From: Artemisia argyi | Lineage: Eukaryota > Streptophyta > Magnoliopsida > Asterales > Asteraceae | Direction of reading: 5' to 3' | DNA: 64,000 nt | Assembly (NCBI GenBank): GCA_030686995.1 | Contig: CM060709.1 | Span: forward strand, 126,634,373-126,698,372 | Part shown: one piece after another, positions 48,401 to 60,702 of the stretch | Layout: each line of letters opens with the position of its first letter | Position numbering within the stretch: position 1 is the first letter of the stretch | Translations under genes and position numbers: made by a program | Notes under the pieces: model-generated | Databases searched by the model: none | What the model saw: the letters and a program-made list of their open reading frames with translations, nothing else | What the model was told of the DNA's origin: nothing

Positions 48401-49956
48401 ATGATTGTGAAATCCGTTATCACCCAGGAAAGGCTAATGTAGTAGCAGATGCATTAAGCCGGAAAGAAAGACTAAAACCTCTCCGGGTTAGATCGTTAGG
48501 CATGACTATTTGTTCACCCCTTCCAACACAAATCATTATCGCCCAGAGCGAAGCTCTCAAGAAAGAAAATCGACCAATTGAAAAGATTTTTGGTATGCCA
48601 GAAAACGAAAACGGATTTGTGAAAAGATCAAATGGAATGCTTTGTTTCAAGGAAAGAAGCTGGATTCCTCTCTTCGGAGGTATTCGTGACCTTATCATGC
48701 ATGAGTCTCACAAATCAAAATACTCCATTCACCCAGGTTCCGACAAGATGTACCAAGATCTTAAGAAACTATATTGGTGGCCGAATATGAAAGCCGACAT
48801 CGCTGAGTACGTCAGTAAATGTCTAACATGTTCAAGAGTAAAAGCAGAATACCAGAAACCCTCCGGATTACTCACCCAACCCGAACTCCCCATGTGGAAA
48901 TGGGAACGTATTACAATGGACTTCATCACCAAACTTCCCAAAACCTCTACTGGCTACGATACGATATGGGTTATCGTTGATCGTCTCACCAAGTCAGCTC
49001 ATTTCCTACCAATCAAAGAAACTGATGAAATGAACACACTTGCTCAGATATATCTGAAAGAAATTGTGTCACGACATGGAGTGCCGATTTCTATTATATC
49101 AGATCATGACAGTCGTTTCACGTCTCATTTTTGGAAATCATTACAAAAAGCTTTAGGAACAAAGCTGGATATGAGCACAACTTACCACCCACAAACCGAT
49201 GGTCAAAGTGAGAGAACAATACAAACCTTAGAAGATATGCTACGCGCTTGTGTTATAGACTTCGGAAAAGGTTGGGACAAACACTTACCGTTGGCAGAAT
49301 TCTCATACAACAACAGTTATCATACCAGTATCAAGGCAGCACCATTCGAATCACTTTACGGCAGAAAGTGTAGATCACCCGTTTACTGGGCAGAAGTCGG
49401 AGAAGTACAACTCACGGGACCGGATCTAGTTCATGAGACAACCGAGAAAATCATCAAAATCAAACAACGTTTACAAACCGCTAGAGACCGACAGAAAAGT
49501 TACGCCGACCTAAAAAGAAAACCCATGGATTTTCAGATCGGAGATAAAGTTATGTTAAAAGTATCACCATGGAAAGGAATGATACGATTCGGAAAGAGGG
49601 GAAAGTTAAACCCAAGATACATCGGTCCATTCAAAATCCTAGAAAGAATTGGACCCATGGCATATAAACTTGAACTACCCGAGGAACTTAGTAGAATTCA
49701 CAACACTTTTCATGTGTCAAACCTCAAGAAGTGTTTATCCGATGAATCTTTGGTCATTCCATTGAAAGAATTACAACTTGATGACAAACTCGTTTTTACC
49801 GAGGAACCAGTAGAAATCATGGATAGAGAAGTCAAACAACTGAAACAAAACCGTATCCCTATCATAAAAGTTCGTTGGAACTCTAAACGAGGACCAGAGT
49901 ATACTTGGGAACGCGAGGACCAGTTTCGCACCAAGTACCCACACCTCTTCTCTTAG
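45463..49956 (+). CDS. Tekay gag-pol polyprotein, 1497 residues, intact
   Basis: One open frame from ATG 45463 to TAG 49954. Gag occupies ~1-370 with a His/Asn-rich linker (~245-290), a CNRC..H..C stretch from C308, and knuckles [14 protein letters not shown] (from 323) and [14 protein letters not shown] (from 352). Protease active site FDSGAD at D409. The RT has [10 protein letters not shown] (~677) and catalytic FIDD (742-745). RNase H starts near 886 (CDASYHG, D891). The integrase has an HHCC zinc region (~1081-1130) and catalytic D1153, D1214 and E1250 (D60D35E). The C-terminus ([20 protein letters not shown]) is a chromodomain-like tail typical of Tekay/Del elements, which target chromatin. 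All catalytic residues are present, so the protein could be active. Confidence 0.97.
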   Translation: MAPKRTATTTSAATMTPEEIQQAITNGINAALAEQANANAQPARNVAPAPRQCTYKDFMACQPTYFMGTEGITKLAHWFERCETVFQRSGCSENNRVTFATGTLMDDALSWWTATTQTLGTEAAYRLSWTEFKAKILKKYCPRSEIRKLEDEFHILTVKGIDLRAYNRRFHELMALCPSIVPDLEKTLEKYIEGLPRNIEGNVTASNPPSLEVAMELAQKLLDREIKCNELKRKLDDRRTTHHQNHNHYHNGHRNNNHHHNNNNYNRINQQQHQNKNPHRQQQNQRQEPPKIFTATNGNGYQGIKPQCNRCKLHHNGACTLKCHKCQRIGHATKDCRTPATGSNLQPIAPTCYSCGETGHFKNRCPKGNDQNTARARAYVMGNENEPQNSDVVTGTFLLNHHNARVLFDSGADKSFVSDTFAPFINSNPSKLNTTYEIEMANGNLISTNSVLRNCTLTLVGESFPIDLMPVQLGSFDAIIGMDWLSKHHAKIHCDEKAIHIPFKNETLVIHGDKNKNRYGIISCLRMIKYMNEGCHVFMVQVTESKLTEKQLKDVPIVREFPEVFPEDLPGLPPTRQVEFQIELVPGAAPVAKAPYRLAPSEMEELSEQLKELSDKGFIRPSSSPWGAPVLFVKKKDGSFRMCIDYRELNKLTIKNRYPLPRIDDLFDQLQGSSVYSKIDLRSGYHQLRVREEDIPKTAFRTRYGHYEFQVMPFGLTNAPAVFMDLMNRVCKPYLDKFVIVFIDDILIYSRNKEEHANYLRTILELLRKEKLYAKFSKCDFWIPTVQFLGHVINSQGIHVDPAKIEAVKEWSSPTTPTEVRQFLGLAGYYRRFIEGFSKISKPLTKLTQKNEKYVWGQEAESAFQLLKQKLCEAPILALPEGSKDFVLYCDASYHGLGAVLIQRDKVIAYASRQLKKHEENYTTHDLELGAIVFALKLWRHYLYGTKCIVFTDHKSLQHILDQKDLNMRQRRWLELLSDYDCEIRYHPGKANVVADALSRKERLKPLRVRSLGMTICSPLPTQIIIAQSEALKKENRPIEKIFGMPENENGFVKRSNGMLCFKERSWIPLFGGIRDLIMHESHKSKYSIHPGSDKMYQDLKKLYWWPNMKADIAEYVSKCLTCSRVKAEYQKPSGLLTQPELPMWKWERITMDFITKLPKTSTGYDTIWVIVDRLTKSAHFLPIKETDEMNTLAQIYLKEIVSRHGVPISIISDHDSRFTSHFWKSLQKALGTKLDMSTTYHPQTDGQSERTIQTLEDMLRACVIDFGKGWDKHLPLAEFSYNNSYHTSIKAAPFESLYGRKCRSPVYWAEVGEVQLTGPDLVHETTEKIIKIKQRLQTARDRQKSYADLKRKPMDFQIGDKVMLKVSPWKGMIRFGKRGKLNPRYIGPFKILERIGPMAYKLELPEELSRIHNTFHVSNLKKCLSDESLVIPLKELQLDDKLVFTEEPVEIMDREVKQLKQNRIPIIKVRWNSKRGPEYTWEREDQFRTKYPHLFS

Positions 49957-50019
49957 ACACCCTTGGCAACCCTCCTAAACTCGAATTCCGGGACGGAATT
50001 CACTGTAAGATGTATGTAC
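49957..50019 (+). other. Gap between Tekay gag-pol and 3' LTR, degenerate polypurine tract
   Basis: GGGACGGAATTC is retained, but the expected G-run before the LTR is absent. The 19 bases before the TG are ACTGTAAGATGTATGTAC-like, which is not a usual plus-strand primer. Confidence 0.6.
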
Positions 50020-53000
50020 TGTAGCCTCTCGTAATTTTCCCAACGGTTAGTAAATACTTACAAATTATTACGTTATTTAAATACCCACTTTTGCGTGTAA
50101 AATCTTTTTTTATATATATTAGACTTGATATATAAATCACAACAGTAAATTTTGATTTATCTTTTGCTTAGAAACGTTGCTTGCACACAAACCTAGATAG
50201 TCTAAATTATTACGAATATATATATATATATTAAACTTTTATATATTTTTTATATACGTTTCGTATATTTAAGATACAATATTTATATATTCCCGGAGCC
50301 TACGAAAATTCCCGAGATCACTCACTAATATTATTTGATCGTAACCCGACTCTCAAAACACACCAGGTGGGCCCCGTTAACTCATTGGGCCTTAAACCCA
50401 ACTAACAAACCAAACGGACCCTTTTATATATTTTGCTTTTCTTTTTCTGCTGGGCCAAACGAAACCCCAAGCCCAAAAGAGCTTATAAGCCCAAACGAAC
50501 CCCTTTATTTTCTTTCTTTTCTTCTTTTCTTTCTTCTTTGGCAGCCTCGACACACCCACAAAATGTTCTCATTTCATTCGAATTCGACACACAACCCTAT
50601 CAAATCTTTACATGCCTCAATTAACAACCTAGCAAGGACCTAGGAATGATACAGTTTACTAAATAACTCGCTCGTTTGATACACTAAATTCAGCCAAAAC
50701 AAACCAATGAAACCATGTGAACAAAATACCAAAAACGTGGCCAAACATTTCTTAATACCTCCCCATCACACCAATTGCATCAATTCGAACACTATGCTCA
50801 TTATTTGATGTCAGGAATGAATAGGATTCAGTCTTACATATCCTTCTTGTTGCTAGAACTCGATTGGTCAAGCTTGTGGTGCCACACCTTGGAAACGAGC
50901 CAACACACAAACACTTGTGACCCTTTGTACTTATCCTCACCTTCCAAACTCACTATATAACCTCACCATGCAATCTCAGTTCCTTTCACAAACACATACG
51001 TACCAAATAACTATCATACGTGAAGTGTAGCCATCGAGTTGGGACAAGAAGTTTGGAACGAGTACGAGGCATAGAAGTGATCCAAGGAGGAACCAAATAG
51101 CTCGTTGTGAACCTTGCTAGGAGTGAACCATTGTACCAATGATCCTTTGATCCAACTCGAACCATACGTACCATTATCCCCACCTTTTGAGGTGAAGTAA
51201 GCAAACTCGAAACACTATAAACATTTTCTATTTCTAGTAATATTAGTTTTACACGTTTACTTTTATCTTTTATTTCGTAAATATTAAAACGTAACATATA
51301 CATTTTATCTATCGTACTCTATTTTAACCATGCTAGAAATTAAGAGACATAATGATTTTGAACTAATATTATCATTCACGTAATAAATATAACACGTTCC
51401 TAATGTCACTTGACCCTTTCGTATAAATGGAAAACACTTAGAATATTTCTAAGTGTTGGAAAACAGTTTCAATATTGATTTTCGTACAAACACTTTGCCT
51501 CGTTATTTCTTAATATACGAACGTAACATATTATTATTTTTGGGGACACTAATTATTTGGTACACTAGTAAACAAAATATAAGAAGTTTCGAATCTAAAA
51601 ACATTGTGTTCTTATTGAAATCGACATGTTTTGTGACCTCTTGGACAACTCGAATAAAATCTCAACACTTAGAATTTTTCTAAGTGTTGAGCAGTTTCAA
51701 CATATGAAGTTTGCTCGATCACTTTGGTCTCGTAAATGAATAATTTGACACATGATATGTTCTTTTTAAAACTCGACCTCATTAACAGCTTATTAGACAA
51801 TCACAAGACACATTTTATTCGACCTAATAAGTTTGCTTAGACCTGGTACTCGACCTATTTTGTAGCGACAAAAACTCAGTTTTTATAAAACAATATAAGT
51901 CAAAACGTGGGCTTATCTCAAGCCCACTAAGCCAACGTGATACACTGGGCCTGGGAGCCCAACTCCAGTGTTTTTGGCATCCAAAAATAAGCCCAAATCA
52001 GGGCCCAAACCTTTCGTAAGCCCATTGGATCACAAAACGTTAACGGGCCTTTAAATAGACTCGTTAAGGCCCAATTTAGAAAATAAGTGAAAAATAAGCT
52101 AATAAGCTGTTGTAATAAACTTATTTGAATGTCCTGAGCTTATTTAAGAAGTCAAAATGTTGAACTTTTAATTTGGTGAAATTTGGACTAACTTTGCAAA
52201 ATTTCTTAAACCGAGGGACTAAAATTGTCAAAATGGTAAACTATGGGTAGAAACTGTCAAAACAGAAAACTTTGAGTTCTAAACTGTTAAAAATGATATT
52301 TGGAGTTGAAAAATGTAAATATTGATGCTTTTGGACCTAAAATGTAAATTATATATATTTTGGACTAACGGTGTAAAATATATATCGTTAGGGTTAAAAA
52401 TGTAAATTTTGGAAACTTAAAGAAATTTTCAGTAAATATTATTTTATAAAAATAATATTAACCTTTTACATATATAAACATATAATTAAACTAAGACTTA
52501 TATAAACATAAACTTATATATATATACGATATATATTCGTAATTATAATTAAACGATATAACGATACATTATTTATTTCTTGTAAAATGATACGTTTATT
52601 TTATTTCTGTTATAAAAACTAACTTTATATCAATCATCAATCATTTTTACTTACAAGTTATATGTATATATAACTTTGTTTTTGAACTTTAAACATTTAA
52701 ACGAACACGAGTTTTAATAACAAACTGAATGACTAATATTCGCGATAAAACCAGATTTAGACTATCAACTGAAACTTGCATTATCTTTTAGGTTGTGTTG
52801 TGTGAAGCCGTTTCCTTGCTTTGTTGAGACTACGATACCACTGTACTACTAAGGTGATTTCATAGCCCACTCTTTAACTATTTTCCCGTGGGGAGATACA
52901 TGCTTAAAACTCGATCACAAGTCTTTTATACCGGGTATTGAAATACCGTCAGGCCAATGTTATTTGCTTAAGTTACTATTGTCAGAAGTCCCTCGATCAT

Positions 53001-53630
53001 GAACCTTAATCACTTGAAGGGTGAACGTAAATAATTGTGGATAGTACTATTAGTGATTGACAATCCTTGTTTGGTTGTTGAAGAAAACACCAGGCGCACT
53101 TTATTGTTCTTATAAATATGTTATTGACAAATACCTATCTTTGGGGGCCTATTACTTACCATCATAATTCATATTTATGATTGGCTGTTAATCGTTGAGT
53201 ATCATGAGCTTAAGGCAATAACAGGAACATTTATTTTTTTTAACATATTGATTGTATGTGATTACAATACATTCTTAACTTGTGATTCAAACTCTTAAAC
53301 TCAAACCTATGAATATCACTCAACTTTATGTTGACTTTAGCATGTTTATCTCAGGTAACTAAACAAGACGGATCTGGATGGCACGGAGTGGGCAAAAGCA
53401 TGACAAGAACCATAATAAACTACTTATTTTCCTTCAGAATAAAACACGTTCTTAACTTAATAATGTCTTGTATCTCAGATATTTGGTATTTTGAAATAAA
53501 TTAAACTTTAATACTTCACTTTGTGTTGTCTACTATAATTGTGACAAAGATCCTTGAAGTAATACCCCGAAAGTCTTCCGCTGACATGTTAAGTCTTCCG
53601 CTGTTATTAACGACTTTTGGGGGTGTTACA
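50020..53630 (+). repeat. 3' LTR of the Tekay element (3611 bp)
   Basis: About 99.5% identical to the 5' LTR by eye, with the same two hairpins. It ends GTGTTACA, followed by TAAAG. Confidence 0.95.
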
Positions 53631-56301
53631 TAAAGGCTCTGGGAAATCACAACCAGGGTCTCAGGGAGCAAGGGGTCCTATTTCCTTGGTGGGGCAGCAC
53701 TACTCCACTGAGAAGGGGGCCCACAAACAATCACATCCTGTTAAAGACTCTTACAAATCATAATCAGGGTTTCAGGGAGAAAAGGGTCCTAGATCCTTAG
53801 TAGGGAAACACTACTCTACTGAGAAGGGGGCCATAAACACTCACATCCTGCCAAAGGCTCGGGTAAATCACAACCCAAATAACCGGGAGTTTTCGCCTCT
53901 AAATCTTTGACAGGCAGAACAAGCCTGTTGGAAAGGGGGGCATCACCACTCATGTGCCTGATGAGGACATTCGCAAATCAAAGATTATGTCTGAGGGCAC
54001 ACAAACTCTTCCCTAAGACTCAGAGAGAAACAAACAACTCACTGATAGGGAAACAACACTCACTTTTGGAGGTGCCCACAACTTGGGAACTGGCTCTAAG
54101 GACCAGGTAGACAAAAACCCAGTCTACTGGATTAGAAGGGTCAGGACCTGGCCTAAACGAAGGCAAGTCTTCTTATGAAGAGGAGCCGGATAACCTTTTG
54201 TTGCAGATTCACTCCCTGGCTGATGCTCAGGCAGCCCTGTTCTCTGATGATGACTTTCACAGTGATGAGGAGATTTTTGAAGCTGGAGATGATATGGTGG
54301 TTGAGGAGACAGTCCCTGAACCAATACCTCAGTCTCCTCAACCCTCTGACACTGAGGCTGCTGAAACTAACTCCGCATCAGATTCCTCAGATGATGATCA
54401 AGCTCCTCTCACTGAGAAAGTTTTTACCAAGTTCATCAAGAAGGCAACCAATGCTTTGTTCTGAGGGGTCACTGATGAAGTTTTTGATATGCATACTGAA
54501 CAAGCGGTTCACTACTGTGATCTCAAAGAATGTGTTGCTGAATTTCATGAGGATGTCAGGGAACAAAACTCCTCCCTTGACTTCTCCATGACAAAGATGG
54601 TCAGCTACATGAACCAGTTTTTGGAATCCCTCAACAAGCTGAATGCAGGGGTTCAGTCTGTTCAAGAATCAGTCAAAGATGATCCTGAGCTAATCAGGAA
54701 GCTTCTTCAGGCATCTGTGACTTATCAGGTAAACTCGGTGACCCTCACTGAGTTACTTGGCTTGCTAAAAGGATCAAATGTTCAGGGTCTCAGCTCAACA
54801 GTGGAGTCTCTAAAATCTTCCATTACAACATTGGAAGAATCAGTGGCAGCTCAGTCCCAAAAGTATACTTCTCTGGCATGGACTATGGGTTCCAGGATGA
54901 CAGCCCTTGAAAGTGCTCAGGCTACTCTTGATTCCAAAGTATCTACCATTCAGAAGGATACTGCGGAAATCAAGTCTATATGACGGAGATCTTTCAAGCC
55001 TTCAAGGGTGCCTCTACTTCTGCGTCAGTACCACCAACTCTTGCCATCACTACAGCTCAGGCAACAGTTGAGGGGGAGAATGTTACTGAAGCCCCTAATA
55101 CTGACGAACAAGAAGCTCGACAGCCCTCTCACAATGAGGGGGAGCATGTCACTAATGCCGTTCCAATCACAGAAGTTCCACCACAAGAGGAACCGGTCTC
55201 CTCAACTCTCAGGCAAGACAGAGGAAAAAGTATTGCTACCACCTCTGAACCTGAATCAGTGCTCAAGCCTGCCTCCACCATAGTCAGATATGACCCTGAT
55301 GAACCCATCAGAGTCCCGTTTGAAATCAATGGAATTGTACATCATCTCACCAATGCTGAAATTCAAGCCCACATGGAAAGAGTTGAGATACTACAAAAAG
55401 TGGCTGAAGAAGAGAGAATGAGCAAGCCTGCTCTTATTAAGGTTGTTCATGAGGAGGCTGAAAAGATTGGATTAGATACTGAGGCACTAGCCACTGAACA
55501 AGCTGGTGCATCCTTTAAAAAGGCTCAGGAAGAAGAAATGAGTGCTCTCAAAAGGGAAAGGGAAGCAAAGCTCAGGAAGGACGCTCAAGTAAAAAAGACC
55601 AGGATTGAAAGGTATACTTGGGTGATGAAAGAAAGGCAGAAACCTGAAACCATCGCTGACATTCAAATCCATCGCAACACCAATCCTGCAGTGGTCACTG
55701 TCTTTAGGGGACCAGATAAAAGAGTGATTGACGTCCACAAACCATTCAGGTTTTCTGACTTTGGCATCACTGAACTTGATGAGCTTCGTCCCATAATTGC
55801 CATGAAGAACAATGTTGTGGTACCCAACCTTCTCAAGTCACTGAAGGAAAGGTATGACAGACTGAAAGTAATGCCTGAAGCTCTGAACATTCCCTCCCTT
55901 CTTCCTGCTTCAACAACAGAGACTACTCCACCAAAGGTCTCCAAAAGGAAAAGGAAGCAAGTTGAGTTAGAGCCTGAGATCAAGGTCCAGGATTGGATTG
56001 TGACAGGTCCCTTCCTGAAGGCATCACGTTCATGAACAATGTGGTGTTTGAAGTCCCTGAAAGAGGTCTATGCTTTACTGATGAGTATGGAAACCCTGCT
56101 TTCCAAAGATGGTCAGACATGGACAGGGCAGGGATTAAGGCTATGCTGATGTACCTGATGCTTGCTTCTCCTGTTAAGTGTGCTAAAAATGTAAGGTTCT
56201 GCCATGACCTTAAAGCCATGATTGAGGAGCACCCTGAGAGACACCTCCTGAGATCAAAGAAGGCTAAGCTTGATGCACTTGGCTATCAACTGAACATCTA
56301 A
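53631..56301 (+). pseudogene. Sirevirus post-pol ORF, C-terminal segment
   Basis: This continues the ORF split at 40291, after the duplicated TAAAG. It opens with about three imperfect ~110 bp tandem units (53631-53960) carrying several stops. Then come an acidic Asp/Glu/Ser-rich region (54215-54420), a TGA at 54462, a long helical, coiled-coil-like region (54489-54980), a frameshift near 54978, a Thr/Pro/Glu-rich part, and a conserved-looking C-terminal domain (DPDEPIRVPFEINGIVHHLT, then EEAEKIGLDTEALA, VFRGPDKRVIDVHKPFRFSD, KRKRKQVELEPEIKV). Another frameshift near 55990 leads to LPEGITFMNNVVFEV and ends at TAA 56299. Together with 39121-40291 the ORF would be ~1280 codons. The function is unknown. 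Confidence 0.75.
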
Positions 56302-56496
56302 TCTGCAACAACTATTACTTTTAATTTTTTTGTAATGTGTAGGACTTGTAATAGCTATTAATAAACTTTGATGTTTCTTTAAGTTATGTGTCCTACTTGA
56401 AATTACATCAAAATTCAGTAAGAGACGAAGACCCCTGCCAACTCACACTGAATCAAGAAACACTTAGGCTATTTGTATGTTCAAATAGGGGGAGAT
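56302..56496 (+). other. Sirevirus 3' UTR and polypurine tract
   Basis: 195 bp ending in AAATAGGGGGAGAT (56483-56496), a standard copia polypurine tract, directly against the LTR. Confidence 0.85.
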
Positions 56497-57383
56497 TGTT
56501 GGGTCGCTGAATTCCCCAATCTTATTCTAACAAGGATTTAAACGTAAAATCACCAAAGTATAAACAAGTCACTGAGTGAACAGTAACTCAGTGAGTCATC
56601 TTCAGGATGCTTAGACCGAGCCTAAAACGAAAGGTTCTCCATTCAGTGAGGCGAAACTCGGTGAGTGGCATCTAAGCCAAGAAGAAGGTGATGGGTTCAG
56701 TGAGGATGATAATAACTCACCGAACCCCAAGACTCCTCAACAACTATCAAGGTACTAAATACTGATGACTAGAAGACTGAAGATTTGGCGGGATTGGGCG
56801 GGAAAGTTTGAACTGGTTCACTAAAGTGTTTTATCACTTTAAAGTCAAACTTTCCCCAAATGGTTAAATCCAGTCTGTCATCAGAAAGCACCTTTTGGAC
56901 TTAACCCAAAGAAGGTTCCTTTGCCAGAGAATAAAATCTTTCAAGATTTTATTAAGGAAAGCTTATGTCCATTGTATATTAGAGTTGTTCATACTTGTGT
57001 ATAAATAGGCAACATAAGTGAGGAGTAAAAGTTGACAAGTTTGTGCAATTAATGCAAAGCATTCATAAACCACTTTTGCTCCTCCAAAGAACAACATAGT
57101 CCCTGAGATTGCTCAGTGTGACCTCAGTTGTCACTCAAATATTGTTTTGAGTTTAGAGAGGAGTCAACACCATACTTGTTGTTTCAATCCCAAGTGTTAT
57201 TCCGCAAACACTTGGGTATGATTCTTTTTCATTAACTTCTAATAAAGAATTAAACGTTGAAAAATATTGTCTCTTATCTTTACGTTGCTTTATTGTTAAT
57301 CAATTATACATCTATGTTAAAAGTCATATATCTTGGTTACATTAGCTTTTTAGTTACTAATAACCAAGTAAAAGGGACCAACA
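56497..57383 (+). repeat. 3' LTR of the Sirevirus (887 bp)
   Basis: TGTTGGGTC to GGGACCAACA, followed by ATAAC at 57384-57388. Same length as the 5' LTR, about 39 substitutions different by eye. Confidence 0.93.
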
Positions 57384-57558
57384 ATAACCACTATATGTCA
57401 AACCATAATTCATGGTTCCTTTCAAATACTAAAATACTCGACCCAGAGCTTGCCAATGTAGAGCACTAGGATTGCTAGTGTCCCTACTAAGCTTTCCTAT
57501 AGCAAAAGCTATATCTGGTTTAGTGCTAATCATGGCATACATAAGACATCCAATAGCT
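57384..57558 (-). pseudogene. Copia pol, RT segment (right half of a split gene)
   Basis: The minus strand reads AIGCLMYAMISTKPDIAFAI, then GKLSRDTSNPSALHW and, after an in-frame TAG, YLKGTMNYGLTYSG, the C-terminal part of a copia reverse transcriptase. It continues directly into the RNase H segment at 31408 once the Sirevirus is ignored. On the other side it is cut at 57558 by the 3' LTR of the Athila-like element (left flank TAGCT, 57554-57558). The rest of the copia is off-window. Confidence 0.88.
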
Positions 57559-58990
57559 TGATGCGTGGGAATTGCACCAGGCTTTACCGCTCGAGGGATC
57601 TCGAGAAGCTTACAACCCCCACCAGGTAGTGTACCTGATCGTTATAGTATAGTATAGTGACAAGTACCGGGGGATTGATCGTTCAACTCAGGAATAGTGT
57701 CGCTAGGATTAGAAAGCCTAAAAACTAGGTCTAAAGGTGAGGGATGATTCTTTTTGTATTTTTATATTTTTTATAAAAGCAATTAAAATCTCGGGTTTTG
57801 GAAGAGTGGGCGGAATTAGTTGCTAATCAACTAACCCAATAACTAAAGATGCAATCAAAATAAAATAACAAAAATGTAAATGAAGCTAATTAAACTAGTG
57901 GTGTGAACAATAAATGGGAGAATTGTGTTTACTTAGATTTCACTACTCCTTAGATATCTTACACAGGTTAATTGTTTGTTACAGTTGCGTGGATGACGGG
58001 TTATACTCCTTAATACCAATCGTGGGGTGGCGTACGTACTTCCCCAACTCTATAAGCTCCTACTTCACTCCTATGTCAAGCCTGCAAGAAGCTCCTAACA
58101 TGGGATCACTAGAATTCGCTCATGCATTAAATACAACCATAAAAACCTAGTACGCATTGGTTCATGTTTTGTAAGATGTTCAAGCAAGTTACACTAAGGA
58201 AGTCTGCCAGTTTTCTTAAGCCTAACATCGAAATCATTCATCCGTTACAACTATAAACAAGCAATCAACCTATAATTAACATCTAGGTTTCATTACATCT
58301 AAGCAAACACATAAGAGATCTAGCCTAGCATGTTAAAATCAAGACAAGCGTAAGATATATTCAAACAACACATAGACATATTGAATGAATTGAAAGGATA
58401 CTTATCTTAATTGAACATGAAAGGTTTTAAGGGGTGAAAACCCTTGAAAATACTGTAAAGTCGTACTAGGGTTTATTCAAGTCGACCCTAAAATTCTCCT
58501 CTCTTTTAAATGAAAATTACAAAGACTATATATAGATTTCCTAAGGTGACGGTGTCAAGAACAAAATTCTGACGCCGTCATCCCGCCGCCCATAATAAAA
58601 TCGGATTGCCTAGATCCAGATCTTACGCCATCAAGAGCTTAATTCCTCTGGGCCGTCATGTGTTAAGGGGTCGTGACGGCCTTGGTGACGCCGTCATGCC
58701 CTAGTGCAAAAGTGTTCTGGACCGTCATGGACTCCATACTCTTCACCTCTTGTTTTTCCTCTTGACGCCGTCATTAAGAAACTTGTGACGCCGTCCCAAC
58801 AATGAAAATTAAGACTTTGCCGTTTTCTTCACTTTTATGCTCCAAAAACGTCCAAAATGCTTCCTTTTCCAGAATTCACTCCAAAAGTACCTAAAATCAC
58901 AAAAGAAACGATTTAGGGCAATATTTGATCAAATAAATTGAATTCCGGGCTTAAATGACCCACTAAAAACGGATCATTTTCGCCTCATCA
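57559..58990 (-). repeat. 3' LTR of A2' (1432 bp)
   Basis: Same tips as the LTR at 9425-10868 (TGATGAGGCG to CGCATCA). A purine-containing stretch (AAGTGTAAGGGTATA on the minus strand) precedes it, so this one is a 3' LTR. Confidence 0.85.
58515..58800 (-). promoter_or_regulatory. TGACGCCGTCA cluster and TATA box in the A2' LTR
   Basis: A TATA box (CTATATATAG near 58525) is followed upstream on the minus strand by three exact TGACGCCGTCA sites and about six variants, including TGACGCCGTCC and TGACGGTGTCA, in ~250 bp. This is the same layout as at 10391-10670. Confidence 0.55.
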
Positions 58991-60702
58991 TATACCCTTA
59001 CACTTGAGATTTGCTTGTCCTCAAGCAAATGCGCTTTTATTCTAATCAAAATACAAGTTAGGAGTCATTTAACACTAATATAAAAGTAATTACAACAAAT
59101 AATCGTTCCACTAAAGACCAAAGACAAGTACGGTGGTCATACACTAGCACCTCACAAATAGTGTTTAGATACTCACATCTCTCGGGTGTAATAAAGTTAT
59201 ATCACAATATGGAAATGGAAAACATCTCTCACTACTTGTCATAGAAAAATAGATTACCATAGGCTTGGGAAAGGATCATACCTCCACCACATGGCGTAAG
59301 CACCTAGGATAAACTATTAAAGAGGTCTTTTTAAAGGGTTAAAACGTTAGGTGTAGGGATATGGAAAACACGGTTTTGTTGGATAAAGGCAATCTTTACT
59401 GGTGGCGAGTTAATCATCTTGGTTAATTACATGTACAATAAGGCATTGATAAGCCAAGACTAGACTCGACTAAAGCTAATGAATCAAAAATAACAAAAAC
59501 ATAAAATAAACATAGAATGAAACGGGATGGTAGTCCGTATGTTTTTTCTCTTTTCTTTTTTATTTTTTTCTATTTTTTTTCTCTTATTTTCTTAATTTTT
59601 TCGATTTTTTTTCATACACTTTTACCCTACTATCCAAAATAATACATCATAGGGAATGTACATTCCCCTTACACTTGAATTTTTACATACTTGCAATGAA
59701 CTAATCTAATGACTCGAATTAAGCTAATCAAAACACTTGGAGTACTTTTAAGATTAACGAAAATATGGGGGTAATATAAGATGTTCTTCCCCGTTACTCC
59801 ATAACATAAGTACTTTACCCAATCGTCCCAATCGCCCCAAAACAATATGTACAAGGATATGACTCGACTTAGCAACCATGTAATCAATTAGATAATTAAC
59901 TAAGGGTTTAAACAAATAACAATAATGCACTAAAGATGAGTGGATACACGGAAAGCTAAGGTGATTTGGGTGTACATTTAAGTGGGGTGTAACAAATTCT
60001 TCCTTTAAGTAAGATGCTTAAAGTTAGAAACTAAAAGATAGGCTCGGAGGGGTGTACTAGGGGTTTCGTGTACTAAAAATGAGTACAACGCTAAAGGTGT
60101 GGGAAAAATTAATTGACTTAACTAGCCAAGTAATATGACTTAAATGGTCAAGTAATTATGATACAGGTTTAACACAAGGGTGATCCTAATGCCTCTTATC
60201 ATGTAATAAATCCTACTACATGAATGTAGTCTAACTAGCGGTCTCGGGATGCATCACTAACTTAAGTTCTAGAATCTAAATGCTACCGGTACACTCATAA
60301 GCACTAATAGTAAATGCTTTTGCTATCAAATCTAAAGGCGAACCTCACATATTTGGGTGGAAAAATTTTCTGAATAGTACGGTTTTGTGCTAGTCATACG
60401 ACACCTATCCATGAGACGCTTGCTAAGGCTAAAGTTTCACTCCTAAATGTTGTAAAAAATTTTAAATTTGGCGCTAAAATTACACTAACAAGTATTTCTC
60501 ATAGTTTTATTACACACCTACCATCAAACAAACAAACTCAAGTGAAAGTGTATCCTATAAGGTATCATCATTTACCCTCCCCTTACACTTAGGATGAACA
60601 TTGTCCCCAATGTTCAATTAAAGAATGTAAATGTGAAATAGGTAAAAGAATGAAATCAAATACTCCCCTGATTCACTCGGTATGGATAGTGCGGTAACAA
60701 GG
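58991..60702 (-). other. 3' UTR of A2' with purine-tract and hairpin modules
   Basis: 1.7 kb without a coding frame. On the minus strand there are three AAGTGTAAGGG tracts: about 60585 (after a perfect 9 bp hairpin with loop GGGA at 60595-60616), about 59670 (followed by the palindrome GGGAATGTACATTCCC) and 58995-59005 just before the LTR (after a perfect 9 bp hairpin with loop AGGA at 59009-59030). A T-rich block lies at 59540-59620 on the plus strand. Confidence 0.65.

Larger units (their letters stand above)
40292..53630 (+). mobile_element. Tekay/Del-type Ty3 chromovirus, full-length and coding-intact
   Basis: 13339 bp: LTR, primer-binding site, an extra ORF, an uninterrupted 1497-codon gag-pol, LTR, flanked by perfect TAAAG. 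The LTRs (3608 and 3611 bp) differ by about 17 substitutions and 5 small indels by eye, so insertion is recent. With a commonly used plant rate of 1.3e-8 per site per year it would be near 0.2 million years, an assumption-laden figure. It interrupts the Sirevirus post-pol ORF. It is potentially autonomous, although its polypurine tract is not obvious. Confidence 0.95.
31414..57383 (+). mobile_element. Sirevirus (Ty1/copia) with nested Tekay element
   Basis: Complete outline: LTR, iMet-type primer-binding site, gag-pol, a very large post-pol ORF, polypurine tract, LTR, flanked by ATAAC. Without the nested element it is about 12.6 kb. LTRs are 887 bp each and differ at roughly 39 substitutions by eye (~4.4%), mostly transitions. 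All genes are broken by stops and frameshifts, so it is inactive. It is inserted in the minus-strand copia and was itself hit in its post-pol ORF by the Tekay element at 40292. Confidence 0.92.
57559..60702 (-). mobile_element. Second gag-only-family Athila-like element (A2'), 3' end
   Basis: On the minus strand: 3' UTR from 60702 to 58991 and 3' LTR from 58990 to 57559. The UTR aligns with the A2 UTR over ~150 bp (60550-60702 against 6105-6255) and continues beyond the point where A2 is interrupted, so it shows what the A1 insertion removed. It is cut at 60702 by a large Athila-type LTR. No coding sequence of the element is in the window. Confidence 0.78.

Noticed and set aside
60545..60590. 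Taking TGATGATACC next to the purine tract as an LTR start
   Set aside because: In A2' the UTR continues for another 1.6 kb to the true LTR at 58990, so this is an internal purine-tract module, not the 3' LTR boundary.
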